Source of the DNA: Metapseudomonas otitidis
GTDB lineage: Bacteria; Pseudomonadota; Gammaproteobacteria; Pseudomonadales; Pseudomonadaceae
Length of the DNA: 64,000 bases
Assembly: GCF_900111835.1 (NCBI RefSeq)
Contig: NZ_FOJP01000022.1
Span: forward strand, 1 to 64,000
Reading direction: 5' to 3'
Each line of letters opens with the position of its first letter. The stretch's first letter is position 1. This document shows positions 18,860 to 26,368 of the stretch, in pieces. A model generated the notes under the pieces. The model was not told where the DNA came from. It was given only the letters and a program-made list of their open reading frames with translations, and searched no databases. Both the position numbers and the translations under genes were made by a program.

Positions 18860-19576
18860 CTACATCATCGGGCTAAAGCTGCTGGCGGCGGAGCAGTAGC
18901 GCTGCTTCATAAGCTCGCTGCTTGGTTCTCGGTCTTGCTGCCAGCGCTCTCCCCAGCCCCTGCACTCGGCTTTGAAGAACTGCTTCGCGCCTTTGCGGCA
19001 CTCCCGGTAATTGATCGAGCCGCGTTTGTGGTTGTCGCACACGCTGCCGTTGTCGATGTAGTTGTTCACGATGGTCCAGGTTGCGTAGTAGCTGCCGCCG
19101 CCGTCCCATTTCCTGACCATCTGGCCGTCCTTCTCAATGGATCGGCGGCGGGTGGACGTTTGCTGGTTGGGCTGCTGATAGGCGAGCGACTGCCGCACGC
19201 CTTCCATGCTCACCACGTTGTCGGGCTGCCGGGGCGTGTAGTTGTGGTCGTTGAAGTCGGTCTGCCGCTGCTGGGCTTGGGCCTGTGCTCGGCGCTGTTC
19301 TTCCTTGCGGCGTTGATCGGCCCAGAACTGCTCTTCGGCGGTGGCGGTTTGCGGTTGCCGTTCAGCCCCGTTGCCGTACGGGTCGGTATGCACGTATTCC
19401 GCTGGCGGCTCGGCGGGTTGATCGTTGAAGCGGGGGAAGGAGAAGTGGGTGCCTGCCAGGTTGAGCAAGCCAAACACCAGGGCACAGCCTGCGAGCCCTG
19501 GCACCAGCCAGCGAACCCATGCGCTTTTCCCGTCCCGCCTTACGTGGCGGGGGGCGTCATCCCAGTCGGCTTTCAT
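18860..19576 (-). CDS. hypothetical single-pass membrane protein
   Basis: A protein of about 238 residues with one transmembrane helix near residues 20-40 (WVRWLVPGLAGCALVFGLLNL), a Gln/Arg-rich linker (RRKEEQRRAQAQAQQRQ) and a C-terminal domain with four Cys (NGSVCDNHKRG, YRECRKGAKQFFKAECRGWGERW, QRYCSAA), likely disulphide bonded outside the cytoplasm. Start at ATGAAAGCC because AAAGGAG lies 8 nt before it. GC content returns to host level here. Family not recognised. Confidence 0.55.
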   Translation of the reverse strand: MKADWDDAPRHVRRDGKSAWVRWLVPGLAGCALVFGLLNLAGTHFSFPRFNDQPAEPPAEYVHTDPYGNGAERQPQTATAEEQFWADQRRKEEQRRAQAQAQQRQTDFNDHNYTPRQPDNVVSMEGVRQSLAYQQPNQQTSTRRRSIEKDGQMVRKWDGGGSYYATWTIVNNYIDNGSVCDNHKRGSINYRECRKGAKQFFKAECRGWGERWQQDREPSSELMKQRYCSAASSFSPMM

Positions 19577-19794
19577 GGCCATCACTCCTTTGATCGGCAA
19601 GCCGCTGAATCCTATTCAGCCAGGGCGCCGTTATCAACGCCGGTGTCCATGCCCGTTGGTAGGGGGCCTACGCATGCAGGGGTAGCTGGGATGCCGAAGT
19701 TTCCTAGGAGACGTCTGAATCCATCTGGCCACCCTCGCGCGAACCCGGCCCCTGTGCTGTTCTTCACCTCGTGAAAATGTGAGGTGTGTCACAC

Positions 19795-20001
19795 ATGCAA
19801 TTACATGAAGGTGTCTGCCGTGCGGGCGATGTGGTGTCGATCAACATCCTTGATGGGGAGCCGGACGAGCGGGTGATGCGGTTGCTGCTGACCCAGGGGA
19901 TCGAGGTGGAAGTGCTGGAGGTTCTGGAGGGGGCGGTGAAGCTGGCGGTGAGGGCACCGGGTGGGATGCTCATCGTGGAGGAGCTGACGTTTCCTCCGTG
20001 A
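19795..20001 (+). CDS. small FeoA-like beta-barrel protein
   Basis: A 68-residue protein (GTG start three codons upstream possible). The pattern GDVVSINILDGEPDERVMRLLLTQGIEVEVLEVLEGAVKLAVRAPGGMLIVEELT resembles the SH3-like FeoA fold. GTGAGG sits 10 nt before the ATG. Its last 30 codons recur about 440 nt downstream as part of a tandem duplication. Function unknown; not next to feoB. Confidence 0.5.
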   Translation: MQLHEGVCRAGDVVSINILDGEPDERVMRLLLTQGIEVEVLEVLEGAVKLAVRAPGGMLIVEELTFPP

Positions 20002-20031
20002 TGCTGGGGGGGGGAGGGCTGGGTGATACGA

Positions 20032-20065
20032 GCGGCTCGCCGGGGAACTGGCGGGCCGCTTCTAT
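20032..20065. terminator. bidirectional terminator, duplicated unit 1
   Basis: GCGGC(T)CGCC / GGCG(G)GCCGC stem between convergent genes, followed by TTCTATATATA. The same element recurs in the second unit. Confidence 0.6.
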
Positions 20066-20076
20066 ATATAGAGGGC

Positions 20077-20331
20077 CTATTCGGTATCTGTAGCATTAGC
20101 CCGGTCGTACTCGGGGCTGGTCTGGCCGCACTCGGGAGCGATCTTTCCGCTAACGAGCCACAGCGCGTACTCCGGGGCCAGTTCGACGATGACCTTGATG
20201 TCGTCCTCGTTGACCCTCCTTCCGCCCTTTCTGAGCGCATACCACTTCTCGCGGTCGACGCCGCTCAGCTCTTCCAGCTTCTTGGCCGTGAGCTTCTTAT
20301 GCTCAAGTATTGCGACGATTCGCTCTCTCAT
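20077..20331 (-). CDS. XRE-like small DNA-binding protein, copy 1
   Basis: An 84-residue protein with an N-terminal helix-turn-helix (IVAILEHKKLTAKKLEELSGVDREKWYALRKGGRRVNEDDIK) and the tail EYALWLVSGKIAPECGQTSPEYD shared with copy 2. Only about 15 nt separate its start from the second duplicated unit, so it has probably lost its own promoter and depends on read-through from copy 2. Probable phage-type regulator. Confidence 0.7.
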   Translation of the reverse strand: MRERIVAILEHKKLTAKKLEELSGVDREKWYALRKGGRRVNEDDIKVIVELAPEYALWLVSGKIAPECGQTSPEYDRANATDTE

Positions 20332-20351
20332 ATTCTCAATTCGCCTTTGGA

Positions 20352-20442
20352 GGTGCTGGAGGTTCTGGAGGGGGCGGTGAAGCTGGCAGTGAGGGTATCG
20401 GGTGGGATGCTCACCGTAGAGGAGCTGACGTTTCCTCCGTGA
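20352..20442 (+). pseudogene. 3' fragment of FeoA-like gene (duplicate)
   Basis: Repeats the last 30 codons of the upstream FeoA-like gene (LEVLEGAVKLAV…GGML.VEELTFPP) with a few substitutions but no start region. A duplication by-product. Confidence 0.7.
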
Positions 20443-20471
20443 TGGTGCGGGTTGAGGGCTGGGTGTTACGG

Positions 20472-20506
20472 GCGGCTCGCCGAGGGGATTGGCGGGCCGC
20501 TTCTAT
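20472..20506. terminator. bidirectional terminator, duplicated unit 2
   Basis: Copy of the hairpin in unit 1: GCGGCTCGCC/GGCGGGCCGC stem, then TTCTATATAG. Confidence 0.6.
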
Positions 20507-20515
20507 ATAGAGGGC

Positions 20516-20773
20516 CTATTCGGTATCCGTGGCATTCGCCTGATCGTACTCGGGGCTGGTCTGGCCGCACTCAGGAGCGATCTTTCCGCTCACAAGCCAC
20601 AGCGCGTACTCCGGCGTGATGTTGGCCATTGCTTCGATGTCGTCTTCGTTCGCACGGCGCTTTCCATTTCTTAGGGCGTACCACTTCTCGCGGTCGATCC
20701 CGCTCAGCTCCTGCAGCTTCTTGGCTGTGAAGCTCTTCGCGTCCCATATGGCTATAAGCCGCTCTCTGATCAT
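20516..20773 (-). CDS. XRE-like small DNA-binding protein, copy 2
   Basis: An 85-residue paralogue of copy 1 (RERLIAIWDAKSFTAKKLQELSGIDREKWYALRNGKRRANEDDIE; identical C-terminal phrase). It is divergent from a small excisionase-like operon across a 140-nt AT-rich region containing a perfect palindrome, an arrangement typical of a phage or plasmid repressor and its operator. Confidence 0.72.
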   Translation of the reverse strand: MIRERLIAIWDAKSFTAKKLQELSGIDREKWYALRNGKRRANEDDIEAMANITPEYALWLVSGKIAPECGQTSPEYDQANATDTE

Positions 20774-20845
20774 TCCAATTTGTTCTTAGTAATTAGCAAA
20801 TAGTGCTACTAACTATCTGCAATGGTGGTTATTCTTGCATTATGT

Positions 20846-20866
20846 GATTTGCATTAAATGCAAATC
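20846..20866. promoter_or_regulatory. palindromic operator candidate
   Basis: A perfect inverted repeat with 10-bp arms (GATTTGCATT / AATGCAAATC) around one central base, in the AT-rich divergent intergenic region between the XRE gene and the rightward operon. A plausible binding site for the XRE proteins. Confidence 0.55.
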
Positions 20867-20912
20867 ATCATTTCCCAATAAAGACCAACATAGTGCAACA
20901 AAGGCCAGGGAG

Positions 20913-21224
20913 ATGGAAGAAAACTACCTTGTTCTTATGTCATGCCGTAAAGCCCGGAGCCCTTACCGCGCCGCTACCAGCTTGCTGTTCCGACTGCTCC
21001 GGATCATCCGCTTCGACCTGCACCGCGATCCCAACGCGGCTGCCATGAGGTTTCGCCAACTGGTGCTGCTGTTCCACGTCGCCGGCTTCGTGGACGACCT
21101 GCAGGTCAGCCGCCTCAACAAACTGGGGGACAACGCCCTGTACTACGGCCTGCGCGCCGCGCTCCATCGCGCCCGTGCCGACTTCTGGACCCGCCACCGT
21201 TCAGAATCCGTGAAGGATAGCTAA
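20913..21224 (+). CDS. small hypothetical protein of phage-like operon
   Basis: About 103 residues, very basic: SPYRAATSLLFRLLRIIRFDLHRDP, RLNKLGDNALYYGLRAALHRARADFW. One amphipathic helix could contact DNA or membrane. Start uncertain: ATGGAA follows AGGGAG without spacing, and a later ATG (MSCRKARSP) is possible. It ends 3 nt before the excisionase-like gene. I do not recognise the family; the pair resembles early genes of filamentous (Pf-type) phages only in layout. Confidence 0.45.
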   Translation: MEENYLVLMSCRKARSPYRAATSLLFRLLRIIRFDLHRDPNAAAMRFRQLVLLFHVAGFVDDLQVSRLNKLGDNALYYGLRAALHRARADFWTRHRSESVKDS

Positions 21225-21227
21225 GCC

Positions 21228-21431
21228 ATGGACCGTGATGACTTCCTGGCGCCGCCACCGCTGATGCCATGGCGCCAGTTCGCCAACTGGATTCGCATGG
21301 GCGACGAACACGACGTGGTGTGGGGCTGGATTCGCAACGGCTACCTACCGTCCCGCAAGGTGGGCAAGTACGTGATGGTCAACGTGGCGCTGCTGACCCA
21401 GCAGATGCTGGAGCGGGAGCCCGATCCGTAG
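21228..21431 (+). CDS. excisionase-like small winged-helix protein
   Basis: A 67-residue protein. The pattern MPWRQFANWIRMGDEHDVVWGWIRNGYLPSRKVGKYVMVNVALLTQQML fits the MerR/Xis winged helix: W..FA, then W.RNG.LPS.K.GK, then VN...L. It may control excision or transcription of a mobile element of which only the early end remains here. Confidence 0.55.
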   Translation: MDRDDFLAPPPLMPWRQFANWIRMGDEHDVVWGWIRNGYLPSRKVGKYVMVNVALLTQQMLEREPDP

Positions 21432-21477
21432 GCAGGGGAGGGCGGGTGACGCCGACACTTGCAAGCCCTGGAAACGA

Positions 21478-21512
21478 CCAAGCCCCTGGAAGTATGGGGT
21501 TCAGGGGCTTGG
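21478..21512. terminator. bidirectional terminator, copy A
   Basis: CCAAGCCCCTGGA/TTCAGGGGCTTGG stem with one mismatch, flanked by AAACGAC on one side and CTCTTGATG on the other. Nearly the same cassette occurs beside attL. It separates the convergent excisionase-like and GNAT genes. Confidence 0.65.
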
Positions 21513-21604
21513 CTCTTGATGGCAGCACCTACCACCGCCAGTCGATCCGGGCTTTTCAGGGCGAGCCAGCTGGCATTTGCGAGGAAGGACGTGACGGTCT
21601 GTCA

Positions 21605-22114
21605 TCACCAGGTGATTGCGTAGATGCTTTGAGGCTCATTGAAACGCGTCAGCTCACGCTCAAGGGTCATCCCGATTCTCTTAAGCAAGCGTATGGAGGC
21701 GAGATTTCTGCTCTGCGTTTCGGCAATCACTCTTCTAAGCCCCATCACGTTTTTCCCGTAGTGCAGCGCGAGGGTTAACGCCTCGGTGGCGTATCCCTTG
21801 CCGAAGTGCTCCGGGAGCAGTTCGTAACTCACCTCAATATCAACGCCATCATGATGCTGGTCGAACGAAACAACGCCAGCGAACTGCCCAGCTCGCTGGG
21901 TTCGGATGACCCATAAAGGGGTTTCTCTGTGAGCACCTACCTCAAGTTCCGCCCGCTTCACTGCCGCCTCTTTGCTGAGCGGGCCTCCCAAGTAAGCGCG
22001 CACCACAGGGTCGGTATACAACCTCACGAGATCTGCGGCATCTGCAGGGCATAGCGGTGTTAGACGAATACGTGAATGCACTGACGTTTCATCGCAGGTA
22101 AGGGGACTCGGCAT
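21605..22114 (-). CDS. GNAT N-acetyltransferase (RimJ/RimL type)
   Basis: A 169-residue acetyltransferase. Elements: RIRLTPLCPADAADLVRLYTDPVVRAYLGG, then VSYELLPEHFGKGYATEALTLAL (acetyl-CoA binding Q/G-x-G-x-G/A variant), then ETQSRNLASIRLLKRIGM. It transfers acetyl groups to an unknown amine, perhaps a protein N-terminus or an antibiotic. Start MPSPLT is preceded by GAGGTG at 8 nt. It lies between two similar terminators next to attL. Confidence 0.82.
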   Translation of the reverse strand: MPSPLTCDETSVHSRIRLTPLCPADAADLVRLYTDPVVRAYLGGPLSKEAAVKRAELEVGAHRETPLWVIRTQRAGQFAGVVSFDQHHDGVDIEVSYELLPEHFGKGYATEALTLALHYGKNVMGLRRVIAETQSRNLASIRLLKRIGMTLERELTRFNEPQSIYAITW

Positions 22115-22210
22115 CTTGGGCACACCTCGATTCAATGGCGCTTGCATCGATGGCTGGAGTGGCAGCGGGATTTGCTGAGTTCTTTCACACTTCCCAACCC
22201 CCAGAAACGA

Positions 22211-22247
22211 CTAAGCCCCTGAAAACCGAGGTTATTCAGGGGCTTAG
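22211..22247. terminator. tRNA-Gly terminator, copy B
   Basis: Perfect 13-bp CTAAGCCCCTGAA/TTCAGGGGCTTAG stem. It lies immediately beyond the 3' end of the split tRNA and is presumably the terminator of the original tRNA-Gly gene, now separated from it by the prophage. Confidence 0.7.
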
Positions 22248-22256
22248 CTTTTGATG

Positions 22257-22306
22257 TCTGGAGCGGGCGAAGGGAATCGAACCCTCGTCATGAGCTTGGG
22301 AAGCTC
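22257..22306. repeat. attL (50-bp core)
   Basis: Fifty bases are identical to the site at the other prophage end. It holds the 3' part of tRNA-Gly from the anticodon stem through CCA plus the two bases beyond (TCTGGAGCGGGCG…GAAGCTC). Confidence 0.92.
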
Positions 22307-22431
22307 TGCAGTAGACTGTCCAAGTGTGTCCGAGGTAATGCAGAATTGCCCGCCGAGGCCTTCTACTTCGGGGTCTCCAGGCTAAGGGGGATGTCTCAGG
22401 TTGTTCCAGGTTGATTCCCCTTGCTTCGTGC

Positions 22432-22460
22432 AAACGGCCCCCAGAAACGGCCCCCAACTC
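22432..22460. repeat. left integrase arm-type repeats
   Basis: Two tandem copies of AAACGGCCCCCA separated by GA-type bases, ending ACTC. The same pair appears near attR. The location, 125 bp inside attL, suits accessory integrase-binding sites. Confidence 0.6.
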
Positions 22461-22476
22461 CAAGGAATGCCAGCAG

Positions 22477-23679
22477 GTGCTCACCGAACGTCAGATCCGC
22501 GCGCTCAAGCCGGCCGAGAAGGAATTCACCGTCAGCGACGGGCGTAGTGCGAGAGGGGAGGGCGTCCTGCTGCTGCGGGTACGCCCCAACGGGACCAAGG
22601 AGTTCTACTTCCAGCGTAGGAAGAACGGTCGGAAGCTCAAGACCAAGCTCGGTACCTGGCCGGGCATGTCTCTCAGCGAGGCGCGGGACCAGTGCCGCGA
22701 GGAGAAGGAGATCCAGGTCGCAGCCGGCACGTTCAAGGAACTGATGGCCGCCTACGTGGCGAAGCTGAAGGAGGAAGGCGCCGTCAGTGCCGACCACGTC
22801 GAGTGGAGCTTCGAGCGCTACGTCTCCAAACCGTTCCCGTCATTGGTTGAGCGTCCGGCCGTCCTGATCGGCCCTGCGGATATACGCGACATCCTGGCCA
22901 AGATGATCGACGACGGCGTCACCACCATGACCAACCGGGTGCGATCCCGGCTACATGCCGCGTTCCAGAGTGCCCTGCAGCAGGCCTACAACCCCCGGGC
23001 CTACCTACAGCAGTCAATCAGCTTTGGCCTCACCAGCAACCCCGTGGGAAGCGTACCGGTGCAGGAGGATTGGGAGCAGCCGGGCGACCGCGCCCTCAGC
23101 GAGGTGGAGCTGGCTGCCCTCTGGAACCTTCTGCCCGAAAAGCTCTCGCTCACCACCGCCGAGTTGCTCAAGTTTCTGATAGCTGCCGGCGGGCAACGGC
23201 CTGAGCAGGTGCTGCGGTCGGACCGGACCATGTACCACCGCGATCACCTAGTGGTCCGTAATGGCAAGGGCGGCGAGGGGGAGCGCCTACTGCACGTCGT
23301 TCCGTACAACAAGCTCATGCGGCAATGCCTGAAGGAGATGGATTGCATCAGCGAAACCAGCGCCTACCCCTTCCAGGGCCAGCAGGATGGCAAACCGCTC
23401 AATCCACAGTCGCTGTCCAGGGCGGTCCGTAAGCTGTGTGAGCGGCACCCTGACAAGTTCACCGGCCCGTTCACGCTCCGGGACATCCGTCGGACCTGCA
23501 AGACCCTGATGGCCAAGGCCAAGTTGAGCAAGGAGCTGCGTGATCGGATCCAGGGCCATGCCTTCAACGATGTGGCGTCAAAGCACTACGACCGGTACGA
23601 CTACTTCGACGAGAAGAAGAAAGGCCTTGATCGCTGGGCGGCCTGGCTGGAAAAGCACGTGATCGGGACAAAAAAATAG
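22477..23679 (+). CDS. int: tyrosine recombinase integrase
   Basis: A 400-residue phage integrase. The N-terminal DUF4102-like part (LTERQIRALKPAEKEFTVSDG…GVLLLRVRPNGTKEFYFQRR) is followed by a SAM-like core-binding domain and the catalytic domain: Arg in GGQRPEQVLR, Arg in TFTLRDIRRTCKTLM-like box II (the usual His is Arg here), His in QGHAF, and Tyr in SKHYDRYDY. GTG start chosen because it matches the family N-terminus and AAGGA lies 10 nt upstream; a TTG 66 nt earlier is open but would overlap the arm repeats. Next to attL, as expected. Confidence 0.9.
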   Translation: MLTERQIRALKPAEKEFTVSDGRSARGEGVLLLRVRPNGTKEFYFQRRKNGRKLKTKLGTWPGMSLSEARDQCREEKEIQVAAGTFKELMAAYVAKLKEEGAVSADHVEWSFERYVSKPFPSLVERPAVLIGPADIRDILAKMIDDGVTTMTNRVRSRLHAAFQSALQQAYNPRAYLQQSISFGLTSNPVGSVPVQEDWEQPGDRALSEVELAALWNLLPEKLSLTTAELLKFLIAAGGQRPEQVLRSDRTMYHRDHLVVRNGKGGEGERLLHVVPYNKLMRQCLKEMDCISETSAYPFQGQQDGKPLNPQSLSRAVRKLCERHPDKFTGPFTLRDIRRTCKTLMAKAKLSKELRDRIQGHAFNDVASKHYDRYDYFDEKKKGLDRWAAWLEKHVIGTKK

Positions 23680-23700
23680 GGCCGCCTAAGCGACCCTTTG
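23678..23700. terminator. bidirectional terminator between int and alpA
   Basis: AGGGCCGC/GCGACCCT stem (one mismatch) with a CTAA loop. A-rich on one side and TTT on the other, between convergent genes 6 nt apart. Confidence 0.5.
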
Positions 23701-23883
23701 GGGCTCCCACCTGGTTGGATCTGCCAACCACCTGTTGACCTCGGACTGCCTCCAGCCCACACGCCCCGGGGTGATCTGCACGGGACTCGGGAACCTCCCA
23801 GCCTTCACCTCTCGGCGCAGGGTGCTACGCGCGAGACTGGTGGCTTCGATTACTTCGGCCTCCCGCAAGAAGCGATCAAGCAT
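23686..23883 (-). CDS. AlpA-family regulator/excisionase
   Basis: A 65-residue MerR-like winged-helix protein: REAEVIEATSLARSTLRREVKAGRFPSPVQITPGRVGWRQSEVNRWL is the canonical AlpA pattern. In prophages AlpA proteins promote excision or regulate integrase. It is the last gene of the leftward early operon and overlaps the preceding gene by 8 nt. Confidence 0.88.
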   Translation of the reverse strand: MLDRFLREAEVIEATSLARSTLRREVKAGRFPSPVQITPGRVGWRQSEVNRWLADPTRWEPQRVA

Positions 23884-24079
23884 CCTCCACCTCCAGCCAT
23901 TCCAGGCGCCGCTTCCATTGTCTGCGCATCTCCTCGATCAGCGTCTCGATCGCAGCATCTCCACGTTTCTTGAGGACCTCCCGCAGATCTACCAGGCGCT
24001 CCGGCGTGGTGTACCCACGCCGGAGCCAATACCTGGCTTCGCACTCCAGCATCCGCTGGCTCTGATCCTGCTCAGGCAT
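23876..24079 (-). CDS. small phage hypothetical protein
   Basis: A 67-residue helical, charged protein (CEARYWLRRGYTTPERLVDLREVLKKRGDAAIETLIEEMRRQWKRRLEWLE). No known motif. It overlaps both neighbours by 8 nt and is therefore part of the early operon. Confidence 0.7.
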   Translation of the reverse strand: MPEQDQSQRMLECEARYWLRRGYTTPERLVDLREVLKKRGDAAIETLIEEMRRQWKRRLEWLEVEDA

Positions 24080-24452
24080 TGACTACCCCCTTAAGCTCCA
24101 CCTCGAAGAAGCCGAGCCGCCCTTTGCATGGCTGGAACGGTAGCGGCTTTGCCTCGGCCAGCTCGAAACCGAATTTGCCGAAGAACCAGGGCGACAGGTA
24201 GTCGTCACCACAGCTCGTGATAGTGGCTTGGCCTACGATCCCACCGCGCTCCAGCTCGTTGAAATGTGGGAGGGTGATGCCCTGGTCGAGCGCGAAGAAG
24301 TAGGCGTCGTTGTACTCGACGCCAGTCATGCCCTTCGCCGCGTGGATCAAGACCGGCCCGCGAAAGCGGGTCGGCCAGCTGCGATTCTCGATGTCCTTGT
24401 AGCCATTGACGATCAGCCAGGCCCAGGGCTGGCGGATACTCAGTGCTTTCAT
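24072..24452 (-). CDS. ASCH-domain protein
   Basis: A 126-residue PUA-like ASCH fold: MKALSIRQPWAWLIVNGYKDIENRSWPTRFRGPVLIHAAK is diagnostic. ASCH proteins bind or process RNA or modified nucleosides. The ATGA overlap with the stop of the m5C methyltransferase gene couples their translation and suggests a shared job in nucleic-acid modification. The longer upstream frame was rejected as a start for lack of a ribosome binding site. Confidence 0.85.
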   Translation of the reverse strand: MKALSIRQPWAWLIVNGYKDIENRSWPTRFRGPVLIHAAKGMTGVEYNDAYFFALDQGITLPHFNELERGGIVGQATITSCGDDYLSPWFFGKFGFELAEAKPLPFQPCKGRLGFFEVELKGVVNA

Positions 24453-26368
24453 GCCCCACCCCCTTGCTCCAGCTGCGCCACGCTCAACCCCACCGCCACC
24501 GGCCGAACCCATATCGGCATGCTGCTGAGCATGAACGTCTCGCCCAGCTCGGCCAGCAGCAGGGTGGTACCCATCACGTGGGCGATCGCCTCGGCCGCTG
24601 CTGGCGGGACGGCGTTGCCAATCCGCTCACGCCAGTCGCTGTCGCTGAGCCCGTCTAGGACCAGCTGCTCCTCGGGGTCCACCAGGCTCTGCAGGGCGGC
24701 CAGCTCCAGGGTGGTGAAAGGCCTGTGCCAGGTCCCGTCGAGCGATTGGATGATGCAGGTGAGGCGCTCATCCGCCGCCGGCATGCGGGGATCCGCGACG
24801 CTCCAGCGGCCGTTGTCATAGCGGGCGCTGGCGGAGACGGCCCCAGCGGCCTGGTCGAAACCCACTACGCCGTAGTGGCCGCCCGTGAGGTAGGCATCCC
24901 CCTTGGTGCGATGGATGGCGCGCGGATCCGCGATCGACAGCGCGCCGCTGGCCACCTGCTGGGAACCGGTCACGGTACCCGTGGGGCTGTTCCAGGTGCC
25001 GACGTGCAGCTTGCGGCTCGATGCCCCAGGGTGCCAGTTGAGGTATCGGGGATCGGCCACCGCCTGTCCGCCGGAGCTGGGCCCGTGTCCGCTGGTGACC
25101 GTGCCGGCGGCCTGGTCCATGCGGATCACCCGGAACACGTTGTTATGACGCACACCGCCCGGCCGAGGATCCGCTACAGCGAAAGCACCCTGTCCGGTGG
25201 TGCTGGCCGCGATGACGGTGCCGGCGTGGTCCTCCCAGTCCGTTACCGGGTACTTGCCGAAGCTCTGGCCGCGTGGATCCGCGACCGAGTAGGCGCCCTG
25301 GCCCGGCGACTTGACCCCGATGATGGCCCCCGAGGTGTCCGTCCAGCGACGCACCCCGTACTGCTGGTATTGGAGTGCCCCCGCCGGAGCACGTGGATCT
25401 GCCACGGAAAACGCCCCATTGGTCGGACTGGAGCGTCCGGCGATGGTCCCCATGCTTTCGTGCCAGCCATGTACGCCCATGTAGCCGCTGCGGTACTCCG
25501 GCACGATCACCAGGTCGCGCAGGTAGCCGTCCTCGATCGCCAGCTCGTTGAGGCTGCGCCAGTCGCTGCCGGCGCGCACAAGGGCCAGCCGAACCCAGGT
25601 TTTCCACTGCAGGGCCGGAACCCGGTGCATCGGCCCGGCGGCCTCGATGTCCCCCGGCAGCGGCATGCGGCCGAGGATGTCGCCCACGGCGCGCAGACTC
25701 TTCTTCTCCGGCTCGTAGAGGAACGGCGGGACCTTCGCCACGTGGCGCGCCACCAGCAGAAAGCGCTTCCTGCTCTGCGCCAGGCCGCCCAGCTCGCCGC
25801 AGTCGTGGGTGGTCTCGGCCACGGCGTAGCCGAACCCGCCCAGCAGGCTGTTGATCTGGTCCAGCAGGTGCCGGCCACGGGTGGCCAGGCGCGGGACGTT
25901 CTCGAACACGATCAGCGGCACCGGATCATCCGCCCAGGCCTCGCCCATCAGCCAGATGCAACGAAGGGTCAGCTCGTTCAGGGACTGGTATTTCGGGGTC
26001 TGGCTCATCTTCTCCGAGAGCAGCCCGCTGGCACCTTTGCAGGGGCTGGAGATGAACACCGCGTCAGGGCGACGGCCGCGCGCGGCGCGGCGCACGTCTT
26101 CCGGCGTTGCCTCGCGCCACCCTTGCGGCGGCTCCTTCCCGTGGAAACGGATGTACTGGTCGCGGGTGAACAGGTCGAGCAGCGTCCCAGGCACGCCGGC
26201 CAGGCGCTCGAAGTCGGCAAGCCCGGCGGGATCCACATCGATCCCGCCCAGGCACTCCCACCTGGCCTCGACGCTGCCAACCCGGGGCCGGGCGCGGTTG
26301 AAGCCCTTGGCGCCACCGCCCAGGCCACAGCAGAAGTGGAAATGGTAGAGCGTTCGGCGGTTAGCCAT
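24449..26368 (-). CDS. phage DNA cytosine-C5 methyltransferase with VADPR repeats
   Basis: A 639-residue enzyme that transfers methyl groups from SAM to cytosine C5. Motif I FHFCCGLGGGAKGF (10-23), catalytic Cys110 in SSPCKGAS, ENVP (156-159), QSRKRFLLVA (198-207), and motif X RERIGNAVPP (580-589). Between motifs VIII and IX, residues 295-530 hold six degenerate modules of 36-45 residues, each ending (A/S)(V/I)ADPR (322, 362, 398, 437, 479, 524). They occupy the position of the target-recognition region. Probably protects phage DNA from host restriction (inference). It overlaps the ASCH gene downstream. Confidence 0.92.
   Translation of the reverse strand: MANRRTLYHFHFCCGLGGGAKGFNRARPRVGSVEARWECLGGIDVDPAGLADFERLAGVPGTLLDLFTRDQYIRFHGKEPPQGWREATPEDVRRAARGRRPDAVFISSPCKGASGLLSEKMSQTPKYQSLNELTLRCIWLMGEAWADDPVPLIVFENVPRLATRGRHLLDQINSLLGGFGYAVAETTHDCGELGGLAQSRKRFLLVARHVAKVPPFLYEPEKKSLRAVGDILGRMPLPGDIEAAGPMHRVPALQWKTWVRLALVRAGSDWRSLNELAIEDGYLRDLVIVPEYRSGYMGVHGWHESMGTIAGRSSPTNGAFSVADPRAPAGALQYQQYGVRRWTDTSGAIIGVKSPGQGAYSVADPRGQSFGKYPVTDWEDHAGTVIAASTTGQGAFAVADPRPGGVRHNNVFRVIRMDQAAGTVTSGHGPSSGGQAVADPRYLNWHPGASSRKLHVGTWNSPTGTVTGSQQVASGALSIADPRAIHRTKGDAYLTGGHYGVVGFDQAAGAVSASARYDNGRWSVADPRMPAADERLTCIIQSLDGTWHRPFTTLELAALQSLVDPEEQLVLDGLSDSDWRERIGNAVPPAAAEAIAHVMGTTLLLAELGETFMLSSMPIWVRPVAVGLSVAQLEQGGGA

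Larger units (their letters stand above)
19905..20773. repeat. tandem duplication of [gene 3' end + terminator + XRE gene], two units
   Basis: Two adjacent units of about 430 nt (about 19905-20346 and 20347-20773) share near-identical blocks: the 3' end of the FeoA-like frame, a hairpin, and a minus-strand XRE gene. Divergence is concentrated in the XRE N-terminal coding parts, while the outer parts remain almost identical. This implies an old duplication with local selection or gene conversion. Confidence 0.85.

Noticed and set aside
22257..22306. Second complete tRNA-Gly gene at attL
   Set aside because: Only the 3' half is present; the sequence after GAAGCTC does not continue as a tRNA.
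22411..22476. TTG start 22 codons upstream of the chosen integrase start
   Set aside because: It would place the arm-type repeats inside the coding region, and the N-terminus MIPLASCKRPPETAP does not match the integrase family; the GTG start with AAGGA does.
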